This document shows positions 8,578 through 18,586 of a stretch of 64,000 nt of DNA, piece after piece. Origin of the DNA: Photobacterium aphoticum (lineage in GTDB: Bacteria; Pseudomonadota; Gammaproteobacteria; Enterobacterales; Vibrionaceae); NCBI RefSeq assembly GCF_001029435.1, contig NZ_LDOV01000017.1:124001-188000 (forward strand), read 5' to 3'. Every line of letters starts with the position of its first letter. The first letter of the stretch is position 1. The position numbers and the translations under genes were made by a program. Under the pieces are notes generated by a model. That model worked only from the letters and a program-made list of their open reading frames with translations, ran no database searches and was not told the DNA's origin.

Positions 8578-9574
8578 ATTCTTCCTTCACCTTAATTATC
8601 CGGTTAATCAAACGCTCAGCCTGCTCTGGCGGTAACACAGCATCAACCGGTAGATACCACCAATTTGGCAGCGCGAAAGTGTGGCATTTCACCGCATCTT
8701 TCTCAGTCATGAGCAAATGCTGTCCGCGTGCAGACAGCTGATGTAATTCTTGTTCGGAAAACGCTTTGTGATCCGCAAAAGGCTGGCACACCACCGGCTG
8801 TACACCCAATGATGCCAATGTATTAAAAAAGCGGGGAGGATGCCCAATCCCCGCCATGGCAACCACGTCACCGTTCAGTGTGTTCGCCTCACAGCGCGCC
8901 CCTGACTGCAGGTTAATCAGGGCTGATGGCGCTAAATGCATCGGAATTTCTCCGGCTTGCGCGTCACCTCCATTGCAGATCAGAAAATCCACCTCTTGCA
9001 GGCGCTCACAGCCTTCACGTAAGGGGCCGGCAGGGATCAATTGTTGGTTACCAAAACGGCGCTGACCGTCAATCACCACAATTTCGATATCACGGGCTAA
9101 GGCGTAATGCTGCAGGCCATCATCGGTGATGATCACATCCACCTCAGATTCCAGCATCGCCACCGCATCAGCACGTACGGGTGAAACGGCAACAGGCACT
9201 CCTGTGCGGCGGTAGATCAAAACAGGCTCATCACCCGCCTCGGCCGTGGTACTGCTGTCGGTCACACGGTACGGGTAATGTGGCGCTTTAGCACCATACC
9301 CACGTGAGACCACGCCCGGCTTGAGCCCTTTGGCCAGCAGTTGTTCCACCAGCCAGACCACGACGGGGGTTTTACCATTGCCGCCAGCGGTAATATTCCC
9401 GACCACGATAACCGGCACTTTGGCGCGATAAACGGCTTTCTGACCGGATTGATATTGCTGGCGGCGGCGACGACTGATCAAGCCAAACAGCTTACTCAGT
9501 GGCCATAGCACGGGAGAGAGAACCCACCCGAGCGGATGGGACTCGAACCACATTTTTTCAACGATGGAGGCCAT
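8558..9574 (-). CDS. lpxK: LpxK, lipid A 4'-kinase
   Basis: LpxK phosphorylates tetraacyldisaccharide 1-phosphate at the 4' position to make lipid IVA at the inner membrane. The 338-residue protein has an N-terminal hydrophobic anchor ([14 protein letters not shown]), the P-loop [12 protein letters not shown] at about 59-70, VVSRGYG, and the [12 protein letters not shown] segment that holds catalytic Asp/His residues. It overlaps msbA by one base upstream and the Trm112-like gene by 20 bases downstream, so lipid A phosphorylation and export are expressed together. Confidence 0.96.
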   Translation of the reverse strand: MASIVEKMWFESHPLGWVLSPVLWPLSKLFGLISRRRRQQYQSGQKAVYRAKVPVIVVGNITAGGNGKTPVVVWLVEQLLAKGLKPGVVSRGYGAKAPHYPYRVTDSSTTAEAGDEPVLIYRRTGVPVAVSPVRADAVAMLESEVDVIITDDGLQHYALARDIEIVVIDGQRRFGNQQLIPAGPLREGCERLQEVDFLICNGGDAQAGEIPMHLAPSALINLQSGARCEANTLNGDVVAMAGIGHPPRFFNTLASLGVQPVVCQPFADHKAFSEQELHQLSARGQHLLMTEKDAVKCHTFALPNWWYLPVDAVLPPEQAERLINRIIKVKEEYGSSSA

Positions 9575-11340
9575 TACTCACCAAATTGAATGCGATGAAG
9601 TTGGGCATACGCACCGTTCTGGGCGATCAGATCGGCATGAACACCACGTTCGATGATCTCACCGTCATCCACCACCAAAATTTGGTCTGCGTTTTCAATT
9701 GTCGACAAGCGGTGCGCAATCACCAAGACCGTACGGTCTTTCTGCAGTTCATCCAGTGCCGACTGAATCGCACGTTCTGATTCAGTATCCAGCGCGGAAG
9801 TCGCTTCATCCAAAATCAGGACAGGGGCATCACGCAACAAGGCACGGGCAATTGCAATACGCTGACGCTGACCACCAGACAAGCTCACACCGTTCTCACC
9901 AATTACCGTGTCTAGACCATTGTCCATGCCATTAATGAAGTCCATAGCGTGGGCCAGTTTAGCGGCTTTTTCAATGTCTTCTCGGCTGTAACGATCACCA
10001 CTTGCATAAGCAATGTTGTTCGCGATGGTGTCATTAAACAAATGCACGTTCTGCGATACCACGGCCACTTGCTCACGCAGGTTCGCTAATTTGTAGTGGC
10101 AGATATCATGCTCATCAATCTCAATGGTGCCGGAATCGATGTCGTAGAAACGGGTCAACAGGTTTGCAATGGTACTCTTACCCGAGCCCGAACGACCCAC
10201 TAAAGCCAGCGTCTTACCGGCAGGCAAATCAAAACTCACATTACGCAATGCAGGTGCATCTTTGGTTGGGTACGTGAATGTCACGTCCTTCACCTTGATA
10301 TCGCCTTTTACGCGTTCTGCTTCATGTTCACCGTGATCTTTCTCTGTTTCCAGTTCCATCAGGCTAAACAGTGTCTGGCACGCAGCCATACCGCGCTGGA
10401 ATTGAGAGGTCACGTTAGTCAGTGCTTTCAGTGGGCGCATCAAGCCGAACATAGAACCGAAGATCAGCGCGAACGTACCTGGCGTTAGCGACTCACGAAG
10501 ACTGTCAGTATTGGCAAGGATCAACACCACAACCAGTGCCAATGACGCAATCACCTGAATAACCGGGTTGGCAATCGCCTGCGCAGACACCAACTTCATG
10601 GTCTGCTGACGCATGCGGTTGCTCACTTGCTCAAAACGTTCCTGCTCAATCTGCTGGCCGCCGTAGCTCAATACCACTTTGTGGCCTTTTAGCATTTGCT
10701 CAGCAGAAGAGGTCACCGAACCCATCGCGTCCTGCATATTCTTTGAAATGCCACGGAAACGCTTAGAGACAATGCGGATACTCACGGCCACAACCGGCGC
10801 AATCACAAGCAGGATGGCAGACAACTGCCAGCTGTTGTAAAACATGATGGCCATCAGGGCGATAATGGTGGCACCTTCACGTACCAGGCTCACCAAGGCA
10901 CTGCTGGTTGCCGACGCCACTTGTTCGGAGTCGTAAGTAATGCGGGAAAGTAACTTACCGGCGGATTCTTTATCAAAGAAGCCCACAGGCATTTTCATGA
11001 AATGATTGAACATCTGACGGCGCATGCTCATGACGACATTGCCAGATACCCAAGAAAGGCAGTAGGTAGAAACGAAGCCGCTGACACCACGCAGGATCAT
11101 CAGACCCAATAGGTAAATCGGCATCATGGCGAGGAAGTTCGACTCAATGCTGTCTATCCCACCAAAGCTCTCATCCATTAGCGGTTTAATCATTGAAAGC
11201 ATCAGCGCATCACTTGCGGCGTTAAGGATTAAGGCGACCACAGCTGCAGCAAGTCCGGTTTTATACAGACTGATCGACGGCCATAAGCGCTTAAACGTTT
11301 CCCAAGTGGTTTGATCGTTGGGTTGTGTCATGGAAACCAT
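9574..11340 (-). CDS. msbA: MsbA, lipid A flippase ABC exporter
   Basis: MsbA flips core-lipid A across the inner membrane using ATP. The 588-residue half-transporter has a six-helix membrane domain followed by an ATPase domain with Walker [11 protein letters not shown]-loop [13 protein letters not shown] signature [16 protein letters not shown], Walker [11 protein letters not shown] and the H-loop AHRLST. It aligns with E. coli MsbA throughout. The first ATG gives [10 protein letters not shown]; starting at the second Met (11331) is equally possible. It lies between comEC and lpxK, as in E. coli. Confidence 0.96.
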   Translation of the reverse strand: MVSMTQPNDQTTWETFKRLWPSISLYKTGLAAAVVALILNAASDALMLSMIKPLMDESFGGIDSIESNFLAMMPIYLLGLMILRGVSGFVSTYCLSWVSGNVVMSMRRQMFNHFMKMPVGFFDKESAGKLLSRITYDSEQVASATSSALVSLVREGATIIALMAIMFYNSWQLSAILLVIAPVVAVSIRIVSKRFRGISKNMQDAMGSVTSSAEQMLKGHKVVLSYGGQQIEQERFEQVSNRMRQQTMKLVSAQAIANPVIQVIASLALVVVLILANTDSLRESLTPGTFALIFGSMFGLMRPLKALTNVTSQFQRGMAACQTLFSLMELETEKDHGEHEAERVKGDIKVKDVTFTYPTKDAPALRNVSFDLPAGKTLALVGRSGSGKSTIANLLTRFYDIDSGTIEIDEHDICHYKLANLREQVAVVSQNVHLFNDTIANNIAYASGDRYSREDIEKAAKLAHAMDFINGMDNGLDTVIGENGVSLSGGQRQRIAIARALLRDAPVLILDEATSALDTESERAIQSALDELQKDRTVLVIAHRLSTIENADQILVVDDGEIIERGVHADLIAQNGAYAQLHRIQFGE

Positions 11341-11414
11341 TATTTCTTGAAGTCAATGTTTCACATTCTACTCGTTTCGCGCCAAGGCACCAAATAAGTT
11401 CACCGATCCTTTTT

Positions 11415-13889
11415 CTAATCTGCTGGTTTTTCAGCCGCTTTTTCATTGATCCCCTCCCTCCTCTTCGTCAGCCCATCTAACCACGCCATCCATGACGGAC
11501 TCGCTGACAACGCTGCGGATCGGTACCATGCGGCTCTTTTGTCCTGCCGGTAGCGCACCACATCAATGTCTCGACCGGCAATACGCAAGCTCACCTGCCC
11601 CGCTTCTGCGGTTGAGAGCCATTCCACGCCCTGCGCCAAATAGCGTTGTTTTACCGATGGAGCCGGCAGCGCCCAAGGGCTGTATCGCGCCACGGAGACT
11701 AGGCCATATTGTGGCTGCATCGCCGATAACCACGTGGCTGTCGATGAGGTTGCACTGCCATGATGCGGAACAAACACGACATCGGCCTGCAAGTCTGGAT
11801 ATTGCTGTGCAAGCAGCAACTCGGAAATCGCATCGATATCGCCCGTCAAGAGCACACTGGCAGCATGCTCAGTAGCGACCGACGCATCAGAAATCAAGAT
11901 CACACAGGAATGCGGATTGGCGGCGCGTTTCACTCGCTTTGGCGGCCACAGTACCTCAAAAGACAGCCCCTGCCAGTGCCAGGCTTCACCACGCACACAA
12001 GGTAAATAGCCCGCACGTTCATCGCTGCTCCGTTGCCAACCCGGGGTAAAGCGCTCGGATAAATACGCCGCCCCACCAGCATGATCACTGTCGGCATGAC
12101 TGAGGATCAGGCCATCCAGTTGCGTGATCCCCCGCGCTTTTAACACCGGTTCAATCACACTGCTGGCAATGCTACCCATCGGCCATTGATCACCGGTGTC
12201 ATACACCACCGCCTGCTGACCACGAGAAATAATGATGGCAAGTCCATGACCGACATCCAGCATATCCACTTGCCAAGGTTGGGCTGACTGAAATGAAGAA
12301 AAAGAAGAGAGCGCAGATGAGGGAATGACACGCCCTCTACGTTCTGGCGGCAACGCCCATACTGTACTGATCCCGAGCAATACCAGTAGCAACACCTTGG
12401 CGCGCCGCCACGGCAGTAACCAAAGTAACCCACCAACGAGAACGAGACCAAACACCAAAGGCAGTTGTGACTGAGCAATACGCCACCATTGTTCACTCGC
12501 TAGCGAAGCCAATGACAACACCGGATATAGCGAGAAATCAGCCGCCTGCCAAAGCACCACGGCGGCCGTCTCCCAAAAAGACAACACAATGGCGGCCAAC
12601 ACGAATGGCACCGTCACCATGCTCACCCAAGGAATCGCAATAAAATTAATCATCGGAGCCAATGGGGCAAAACCGCCAAACCATAGCCATTGCACAGGCA
12701 ACATAAAAAGCAGTAAGGCCACCTGCATCCAAGCCATCGCTTTAATCGCGCGCATCCAACGCGGCCAACGATTGTCGTCTACACTTTCCAACCCCTGCCC
12801 TTGTACTTGTTGGCTCTCACGCCGCCCAATACCCAGCGTATACGCAAACAAAATCACCCACACCGCCGAGAATGACAGCCAAAAGCCGGCAGAGTAAGAC
12901 GCTAAAGGGTTGAGCGCTAAGCTGATGGCAAACACCACCACCATCACTTGACTGCCAGGCCATCGCACACCTCCGCGCAAGAGACAAAGCACAAGCACGC
13001 TCATCATTAACGCACGCTGCGTGGGCAGACTGAACCCCGCTAGCCAGGCATAACCGGCGCCGCACACAATGGCAGCCCACAACGGCCACCATTGCCAGCG
13101 CGCGTGATCCCCGAGCAAAAATCGGATGCCACCGCCCAACCACCAGCCCAGCATCACCGCCAAACCGATATGTAAGCCGGAAATAGCCATCAAATGCGCT
13201 AAGCCACTGTCACGCAATAACGCCCAGTCATGATCATTTAACGCATCACGAAACCCGAACCCTAATGCCAATAAATAGCCTTGCTGTGCCAGTCCGTCAG
13301 TTTGCTGTACCGCCCGCTCAAACAATGTCTGTCGCCATGCCTGAAGACCCTTATTGGCACTGAGGCGCGTACCGGCAACCACAATCCCCGATGCATGGAT
13401 CCCTTTACCGACAAAATGCCGCTCGCGATCAAAGCCCGCACTATTGACCCGGCCATGAGGCGGCCGGAGTTTGACCGTCAATTGCCAGCGCTCACCCTGC
13501 CGCATGACCGGCGACGGCACACCCTGCTGCCAACGCAATTGCAAACGGGATGAGAACACCGTCTCGTTCGGTGGGTTACCCCTTGTCTCACTGGTAAATT
13601 CAAACAATGTAACGTTATTGTTTGGATTTAATAGGCTACGAACCTCCCCAACTATGGTAGTATTCTCAGGCTCGAATGCAGCTAATTGGACATTTTGGAC
13701 ATAGGATGTTGCGGCGATATTCGCCAACAGCGCACCGACAGCGACCCAGATCAAACTTCGTTGACGGAAATACGCTAACACTATGCTGCCTATCATCACG
13801 ACGGTAACAAACGCATTATACTCTGGAAGTGATGGCCAGAAATGCAGTGATAACAGTCCAAGTGCAATCCCCGCTGCGCAACGCATCAT
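11415..13889 (-). CDS. comEC: ComEC/Rec2, DNA-uptake channel protein
   Basis: ComEC carries single-stranded DNA across the inner membrane in natural transformation. The protein has an N-terminal membrane block and OB-like domain (EVRSLLNPNNNVTLF), the Competence domain with GLAHLMAISGLHIGL, and a C-terminal metallo-beta-lactamase-like domain with LSHADSDHAGGAAYL and FVPHHGSATSS. I chose the Met of MMRCAAGIALGL because homologues begin with this hydrophobic segment; the frame stays open to an ATG at 13970, and longer starts would overlap the divergent DUF2062 gene. No clear Shine-Dalgarno decides it. The metal-site residues look intact. Confidence 0.9.
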   Translation of the reverse strand: MMRCAAGIALGLLSLHFWPSLPEYNAFVTVVMIGSIVLAYFRQRSLIWVAVGALLANIAATSYVQNVQLAAFEPENTTIVGEVRSLLNPNNNVTLFEFTSETRGNPPNETVFSSRLQLRWQQGVPSPVMRQGERWQLTVKLRPPHGRVNSAGFDRERHFVGKGIHASGIVVAGTRLSANKGLQAWRQTLFERAVQQTDGLAQQGYLLALGFGFRDALNDHDWALLRDSGLAHLMAISGLHIGLAVMLGWWLGGGIRFLLGDHARWQWWPLWAAIVCGAGYAWLAGFSLPTQRALMMSVLVLCLLRGGVRWPGSQVMVVVFAISLALNPLASYSAGFWLSFSAVWVILFAYTLGIGRRESQQVQGQGLESVDDNRWPRWMRAIKAMAWMQVALLLFMLPVQWLWFGGFAPLAPMINFIAIPWVSMVTVPFVLAAIVLSFWETAAVVLWQAADFSLYPVLSLASLASEQWWRIAQSQLPLVFGLVLVGGLLWLLPWRRAKVLLLVLLGISTVWALPPERRGRVIPSSALSSFSSFQSAQPWQVDMLDVGHGLAIIISRGQQAVVYDTGDQWPMGSIASSVIEPVLKARGITQLDGLILSHADSDHAGGAAYLSERFTPGWQRSSDERAGYLPCVRGEAWHWQGLSFEVLWPPKRVKRAANPHSCVILISDASVATEHAASVLLTGDIDAISELLLAQQYPDLQADVVFVPHHGSATSSTATWLSAMQPQYGLVSVARYSPWALPAPSVKQRYLAQGVEWLSTAEAGQVSLRIAGRDIDVVRYRQDKRAAWYRSAALSASPSWMAWLDGLTKRREGINEKAAEKPAD

Positions 13890-13920
13890 GTCAGCGCAGC
13901 CCGTAGAAATAAGAAATACA

Positions 13921-14439
13921 ATGCCTAGACACGTCATTAAACGATTCATGCCAAGCCACGAGCTGATCAAGCGTCAAAAAGCGCTGAAAATTTTTGGCAA
14001 CGTTCTCTATAACCCTAATCTGTGGTGTTTGAACCGCCGTTCGGCGTCGGGGGCATTTGCGGTCGGCCTGTTCATGGCCTTCGTTCCATTGCCAAGCCAG
14101 ATGATCATGGCGGCAGGCCTTGCCATTTTGTTCAGTGTGAATTTGCCCCTGTCGGTCTGTCTGGTGTGGATCAGCAACCCAATCACCATGCCGGTTCTGT
14201 TTTACGGCGCGTATAAGGTGGGTGCCTGGTTGATGAGTACGCCTCATCAAGCCTTTCACTTTGAATTGTCGTGGGAGTTTTTGCTCCATCAAATGAACCA
14301 AATCGGTCCTCCCTTCCTGCTGGGTTGCTTTGTCACCGGCGTGACCTGTGCATTGATCGGCTATTTCGGCATTCGTGGCCTATGGCGTTATTCCGTGGTC
14401 AGAAGCTGGCAAAAACGTAAATTCCGCGTGCTGCGTTAA
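13921..14439 (+). CDS. DUF2062 membrane protein
   Basis: This 172-residue inner-membrane protein of unknown function begins MPRHVIKRFMPSHELI and contains NPNLWCLNRRSASGAFAVGL, FVPLPSQMIMAAGLAI, and SNPITMPVLFYGAYKVG, all typical of DUF2062. Two or three membrane helices lie between residues 45 and 100 and another near 135-155. The frame is open upstream to 13783, but that part lies over comEC and lacks family similarity, so I start at 13921. It is divergent from comEC with about 30 bases between the chosen starts, leaving almost no space for separate promoters. Confidence 0.85.
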   Translation: MPRHVIKRFMPSHELIKRQKALKIFGNVLYNPNLWCLNRRSASGAFAVGLFMAFVPLPSQMIMAAGLAILFSVNLPLSVCLVWISNPITMPVLFYGAYKVGAWLMSTPHQAFHFELSWEFLLHQMNQIGPPFLLGCFVTGVTCALIGYFGIRGLWRYSVVRSWQKRKFRVLR

Positions 14440-14502
14440 TACCTTTCTGTCTCCATTTTCTGCACACGCATCACGTCTCCTTGACGGTGAAACGACAGCC
14501 AT

Positions 14503-14531
14503 AAAAAAACCTCGCACTGCGAGGTTTTTTT
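14503..14531. terminator. bidirectional terminator between the DUF2062 gene and lolE
   Basis: The stem aaaaaacctcgca/tgcgaggttttttt is flanked by A and T runs, 63 bases after the DUF2062 stop. Confidence 0.88.
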
Positions 14532-14686
14532 CGTTCATGGGGTTGTATCTGAGGCATCCTCATCACGCAATGCCTGTCGGCCATAACCGCACAGTGATAG
14601 CAATGCGCACTGCAACAATGATTAAAGCCGACAGGATGATGTGAGTCGCTTTACATATCCTGTCCGCTGGCTATCAGAAGTTGCCG

Positions 14687-15931
14687 TTACTTCGCACTCA
14701 ACACCGCAGCAGGCTGTAAGGCGCTGGCGCGTTTTGCCGGATACCAGGTGGCCAAAAAGCTCAACACGACAGCGGTGACCGTAACCAGCACGACATCGTG
14801 AACGGCCAACTGGGTCGGCAAGAAATCCACGAAATACACATCTCCAGACAAGAATTTGTGCCCCACGATCTGCTCCAGGCCACGCAGCATACTGGTTAAA
14901 TTCACCGCCACTAATGAGCCCAACAAGGAACCTATCAGGCTACCAATCACACCCGAGAAGATGCCGTGCCAAATGAAGATAGAGCGGATCAAACCATCGG
15001 TCGCCCCCATGGTACGCAAAATCGCAATGTCAGCAGCGCGGTCTTTCACGGCCATCATCAGGGTAGAGACAATGTTGAAGCTCGCCACCCCAATTACCAG
15101 TACCATCACCAAATACATAATGGTACGTACCATTTGAATATCACGGTACAGGTAACCGTACTTGTGGTTCCAGCTTTTCAGGTATACGTAAACCGGTAAG
15201 GTTTTCCCCACTTCACGCACAATCTGCTGCGCTTCCAGCACATTATCCACGTTGAGCTCAATGCCAGAGATACCCTCACCCATTGATAAATACTGCTGCG
15301 CATCTTTCAGTGGCACAATCGCGAAGTTATGGTCAATCTGTCCCGCCAAGGCTAACAAACCCGCCACTTGCAAACGGATACGGTGCGGGGCTTTAAGCTT
15401 CAGGCTTGGATCCGGATTCGGGATCATAGCAGTTACCCAATCGCCCACGCCAATACCCAGTTTATCCGCCACACCTTGTCCCAGAATGACTTGCTTTTTA
15501 CCCGCATCAAAGTGATCCCACGCATGGTCTTTCACATAATCCGGTAACGCACTCACGGCGCGTTGCTGCTCAGGATTGACCCCGCGCACTTCCACCGCTT
15601 TCAGGCTGTTGCCTTTTTCCAACAACGCCGTGAATTCGATGTACGGAGCAGCCGCCGTCACACGCGGATGCTTTTCAACCGCCTCAAGCACAGGCTGCCA
15701 CTGGGTTAGCGGAGGCTGTACCGCCTCTAATTCCGCATGGGGGATCACCGACAATACGCGATTTTGCAGCTCACGCTCGAACCCGTTCATGGCAGACAGG
15801 CCGATAATGATCACCGCCACGCCCACTGCAATGCCCAGCATTGAGGAAATCGAGATGAACGACACCATGCGGTTGCGCTGCTTGGCGCGACTGAATCGGC
15901 TACCAATAAATAACGAAAGCGGTCGAATCAT
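14687..15931 (-). CDS. lolE: LolE, lipoprotein-releasing ABC transporter permease
   Basis: LolE is one of the two membrane subunits of LolCDE, which extracts outer-membrane lipoproteins from the inner membrane and hands them to LolA. The 414-residue protein has an N-terminal helix (MLGIAVGVAVIIIGLSAMNGFERELQ spans the end of it), a large periplasmic domain, and three C-terminal helices with the MacB/FtsX-like DIAILRTMGATDGLI coupling segment and TWYPAKRAS near the end. It is the last gene of lolC-lolD-lolE; its start overlaps the end of lolD by one base. Confidence 0.94.
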   Translation of the reverse strand: MIRPLSLFIGSRFSRAKQRNRMVSFISISSMLGIAVGVAVIIIGLSAMNGFERELQNRVLSVIPHAELEAVQPPLTQWQPVLEAVEKHPRVTAAAPYIEFTALLEKGNSLKAVEVRGVNPEQQRAVSALPDYVKDHAWDHFDAGKKQVILGQGVADKLGIGVGDWVTAMIPNPDPSLKLKAPHRIRLQVAGLLALAGQIDHNFAIVPLKDAQQYLSMGEGISGIELNVDNVLEAQQIVREVGKTLPVYVYLKSWNHKYGYLYRDIQMVRTIMYLVMVLVIGVASFNIVSTLMMAVKDRAADIAILRTMGATDGLIRSIFIWHGIFSGVIGSLIGSLLGSLVAVNLTSMLRGLEQIVGHKFLSGDVYFVDFLPTQLAVHDVVLVTVTAVVLSFLATWYPAKRASALQPAAVLSAK

Positions 15932-16620
15932 CAGGCGGCCTCTACACTAACCAGTTCACCATCTTGCATATGCATGATGCGATCCAATTTGCCAGCCAGT
16001 TCATTATCGTGGGTCACCACCAAAAACGCTGTGCCTGATTCTTTGTTTAGCTTGCGCATCAAATCATAAATCTCCAACGCGGTTTTATGATCCAGGTTAC
16101 CGGTCGGCTCATCCGCCAGCACCAAGGCCGGACGGTTCACCAATGCACGGGCAATCGCCACACGCTGGCGTTCACCACCACTGAGTTCTGACGGACGGTG
16201 TGCCAAACGGTGTGATAAGCCCACTAATTCCAACATGCTCTGTGCGCGACTCAAGGCCTGTTTGGCAGGAACACCACCAATTAACAGCGGCATCGCCACG
16301 TTTTCTTCGGCGCTAAAATCCGCCAACAGATGGTGGAACTGGTACACAAAACCGATTTCCTGATTACGCAATTTCGCCTGCTTATTGGCGCTCATCGCGT
16401 TCAGCTTCTGGCCTTTGAAGAACACCTCCCCCTCTGTGGGTTCATCTAACGCGCCCAACAGGTGCAACAGGGTACTTTTACCCGAACCGGATGAGCCCAC
16501 AATGGCCACCAATTCACCGGCATTCAACTCAAACCCTACGCCTTTGAGCACTTCGGTTTCCAGTTGCGCCTCTTGATAAATCTTACGCAATCCCTGACAA
16601 ACTAATAACGACTTACTCAT
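15931..16620 (-). CDS. lolD: LolD, lipoprotein-releasing ABC transporter ATPase
   Basis: LolD powers lipoprotein release by LolCDE from the cytoplasmic face. The 229-residue ATPase has Walker [13 protein letters not shown], the VYQFHHLL Q-loop region, signature [16 protein letters not shown], Walker [13 protein letters not shown] and switch His in VTHDNEL, the usual LolD set. It overlaps lolC by eight bases and lolE by one, so all three are translated as one unit. Confidence 0.96.
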   Translation of the reverse strand: MSKSLLVCQGLRKIYQEAQLETEVLKGVGFELNAGELVAIVGSSGSGKSTLLHLLGALDEPTEGEVFFKGQKLNAMSANKQAKLRNQEIGFVYQFHHLLADFSAEENVAMPLLIGGVPAKQALSRAQSMLELVGLSHRLAHRPSELSGGERQRVAIARALVNRPALVLADEPTGNLDHKTALEIYDLMRKLNKESGTAFLVVTHDNELAGKLDRIMHMQDGELVSVEAA

Positions 16621-17821
16621 AACGCAGTGCCTCAGCAGGACGAACCGATGCCGCCCGATAAGATGGAAATACCGTTGCCAGCAAACTCAACAAAATCGCG
16701 CCAGCAATAACAATCAAAATTTGCAGCGGCTCAATCACTACCGGCAGACGACCGCCCGCCATGATCAAACTGCCACCTGTCACAGACAACACGCTGTTCA
16801 GGTTCATCGCTAATACCGTGCCTAGCAAGCCACCGATGATCGCACCGACCACCCCGCTGCTCGCCCCTTGCACCATAAAGACCAACAACACTTGGCGACT
16901 CGTCATACCTTGGGTTTTCAAAATGGCGACTTCGGCTTGTTTTTCCATCACCACCATGATCAAAGCAGAGATAATATTAAACGCCGCCACACCAATAATG
17001 AGGCCCAACATCAGCCCCATCATGTTTTTCTCCATCTTCACCGCCTGAAACAACTCACCGCGCTGTTCACGCCAGTCAGACCACACCATGTTGTCCGGCA
17101 ATGGCTGCTTAGCCAGCTCTGACACCACAAACGGATCATCCACAAACAGACGCCAACCAGTGATTTGACCTTTTTTCAGACGCAGCAAACGGCCAGCATC
17201 CTCAATGTTGGTGAGCATCAGCAGGTTATCGACATCTGAACCGGTGTTGTAAAAACCGGCGACTTCAAAGTTTCGCTGACTCGGAATGCGCCCCAAAGGC
17301 GTGTACTGGCTGGCACTGGTCACCATCAGGCGCACTTTATCACCAACGGCTACACCCAATTGATTTGCCAACCCCTGGCCCAATAACACCCGGTAACTAC
17401 CCGGCGTCAGGGTATCCAGCTCGCCACGGTTGACATAATATCTCACCGGTTCAAATTCATTTGGATCGACCCCAACCAGCATGCCCGCCGCCAATGAGCT
17501 GGCACTTTGCAGCACCGCTTCACCACGGGTGACCGGCACAGCCATATCCATATGAGGCATGTCAGTAATAAAAGCAGGAGGCTGCGGCGTGCGCGTCAGG
17601 TGGCCATCCGGCCCTGATATCACCGCTTGTGGCATCACACCCAAAATGCGGGCTTTTAATTGATCTTCAAAACCGTTCATGACCGATAACACCGTCACCA
17701 ACGCCAAGACACCGATCGTAATGCCGGCCGTCGACATATAGGAAACAAACCGGCTGAAGCGATCGCCAGATCGTCCGCGCAGGTAGCGTAACCCTATAAA
17801 AAAAGAAACAGGATGAAACAT
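16613..17821 (-). CDS. lolC: LolC, lipoprotein-releasing ABC transporter permease
   Basis: LolC is the subunit of LolCDE that recruits the chaperone LolA. The 402-residue product from [17 protein letters not shown] matches E. coli LolC in length and start; an open frame upstream to 17893 adds 24 residues without family similarity. It shows the N-terminal helix, [17 protein letters not shown], a periplasmic domain and three C-terminal helices with [16 protein letters not shown]. It is first in the operon, divergent from the PilZ gene; the 190-base gap should hold promoters for both directions. Confidence 0.94.
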   Translation of the reverse strand: MFHPVSFFIGLRYLRGRSGDRFSRFVSYMSTAGITIGVLALVTVLSVMNGFEDQLKARILGVMPQAVISGPDGHLTRTPQPPAFITDMPHMDMAVPVTRGEAVLQSASSLAAGMLVGVDPNEFEPVRYYVNRGELDTLTPGSYRVLLGQGLANQLGVAVGDKVRLMVTSASQYTPLGRIPSQRNFEVAGFYNTGSDVDNLLMLTNIEDAGRLLRLKKGQITGWRLFVDDPFVVSELAKQPLPDNMVWSDWREQRGELFQAVKMEKNMMGLMLGLIIGVAAFNIISALIMVVMEKQAEVAILKTQGMTSRQVLLVFMVQGASSGVVGAIIGGLLGTVLAMNLNSVLSVTGGSLIMAGGRLPVVIEPLQILIVIAGAILLSLLATVFPSYRAASVRPAEALRYE

Positions 17822-18010
17822 AGATTCAACAACAAACCATCCAGAAAAGACTGCTCGCAAGGATACCCCGAGCCAGCACCTTTTACCATTCAACCGGGCA
17901 AAAGTAATGTAAAAACAGAGGTTAAAATTACACCATTAACCGTCCCTGACTTGCCCCTAAGCGAGAGCTAAGTGATAATCGAAGAATAGTTAATTTATAA
18001 CGAGTGCAAC

Positions 18011-18583
18011 ATGAATCAGGACGAGTATTTTTCAGTCCATGCTGGATTGACCATCAACGTCGCGCCGCTCGCGCCTCACGAAACCGTGCCCGAGCTGCAG
18101 GATTTCCCCTCTGAAATACCGCCACTCTTTCGTGTTGCCCGTGAGTGCAGCAGCCTCGATGATGAGCTGGAACGCGCCCTCATCCACTTTTCCAAGCCAG
18201 AAACCGCCGGCCTGACCCAATACCTGGCCGCCCAAAATAGCAAAATTAACCTATTGTTATCTTTTGTCTTGGCGCAACAGGACGATCCCGCCCTGCGGTT
18301 CACCACCCACACGTTTGGGGCCAGCCGCCTGACCTACGCCTCGCCTGTCGCCTTACCGATTGGCACAGCCGTACGCGTGAAGATCTTTTTGGATAACCCG
18401 GCAGCGGCCGTTTATGCCTATGCCGAGGTGGCTGATTGTCAGGCTGAGAACGACCAATTTACCGTGCATTTGCGCTACACACGACTCACGGAAGACGATC
18501 AGGATCTCTTGATCCGTGCCGCGCTATTCTTCCAACAAAAAATGCTGCGCCAACGCGCACAACAGCGATCAGATCAACACTAA
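18011..18583 (+). CDS. PilZ-domain protein, degenerate c-di-GMP site, upstream of mfd
   Basis: This 190-residue protein has a helical N-terminal half and a C-terminal beta-barrel-like half (FTTHTFGASRLTYASP, GTAVRVKIFLDN, VYAYAEVADCQ, FTVHLRYTRLTEDDQD) like the PilZ-type proteins found just before mfd in vibrios. The canonical RxxxR and D/NxSxxG motifs are not clear; the second may be reduced to FGASRLTY, so c-di-GMP binding is doubtful. The stop is three bases before the mfd ATG, so the two form an operon. The family call rests on position and overall pattern. Confidence 0.7.
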   Translation: MNQDEYFSVHAGLTINVAPLAPHETVPELQDFPSEIPPLFRVARECSSLDDELERALIHFSKPETAGLTQYLAAQNSKINLLLSFVLAQQDDPALRFTTHTFGASRLTYASPVALPIGTAVRVKIFLDNPAAAVYAYAEVADCQAENDQFTVHLRYTRLTEDDQDLLIRAALFFQQKMLRQRAQQRSDQH

Positions 18584-18586
18584 GCC

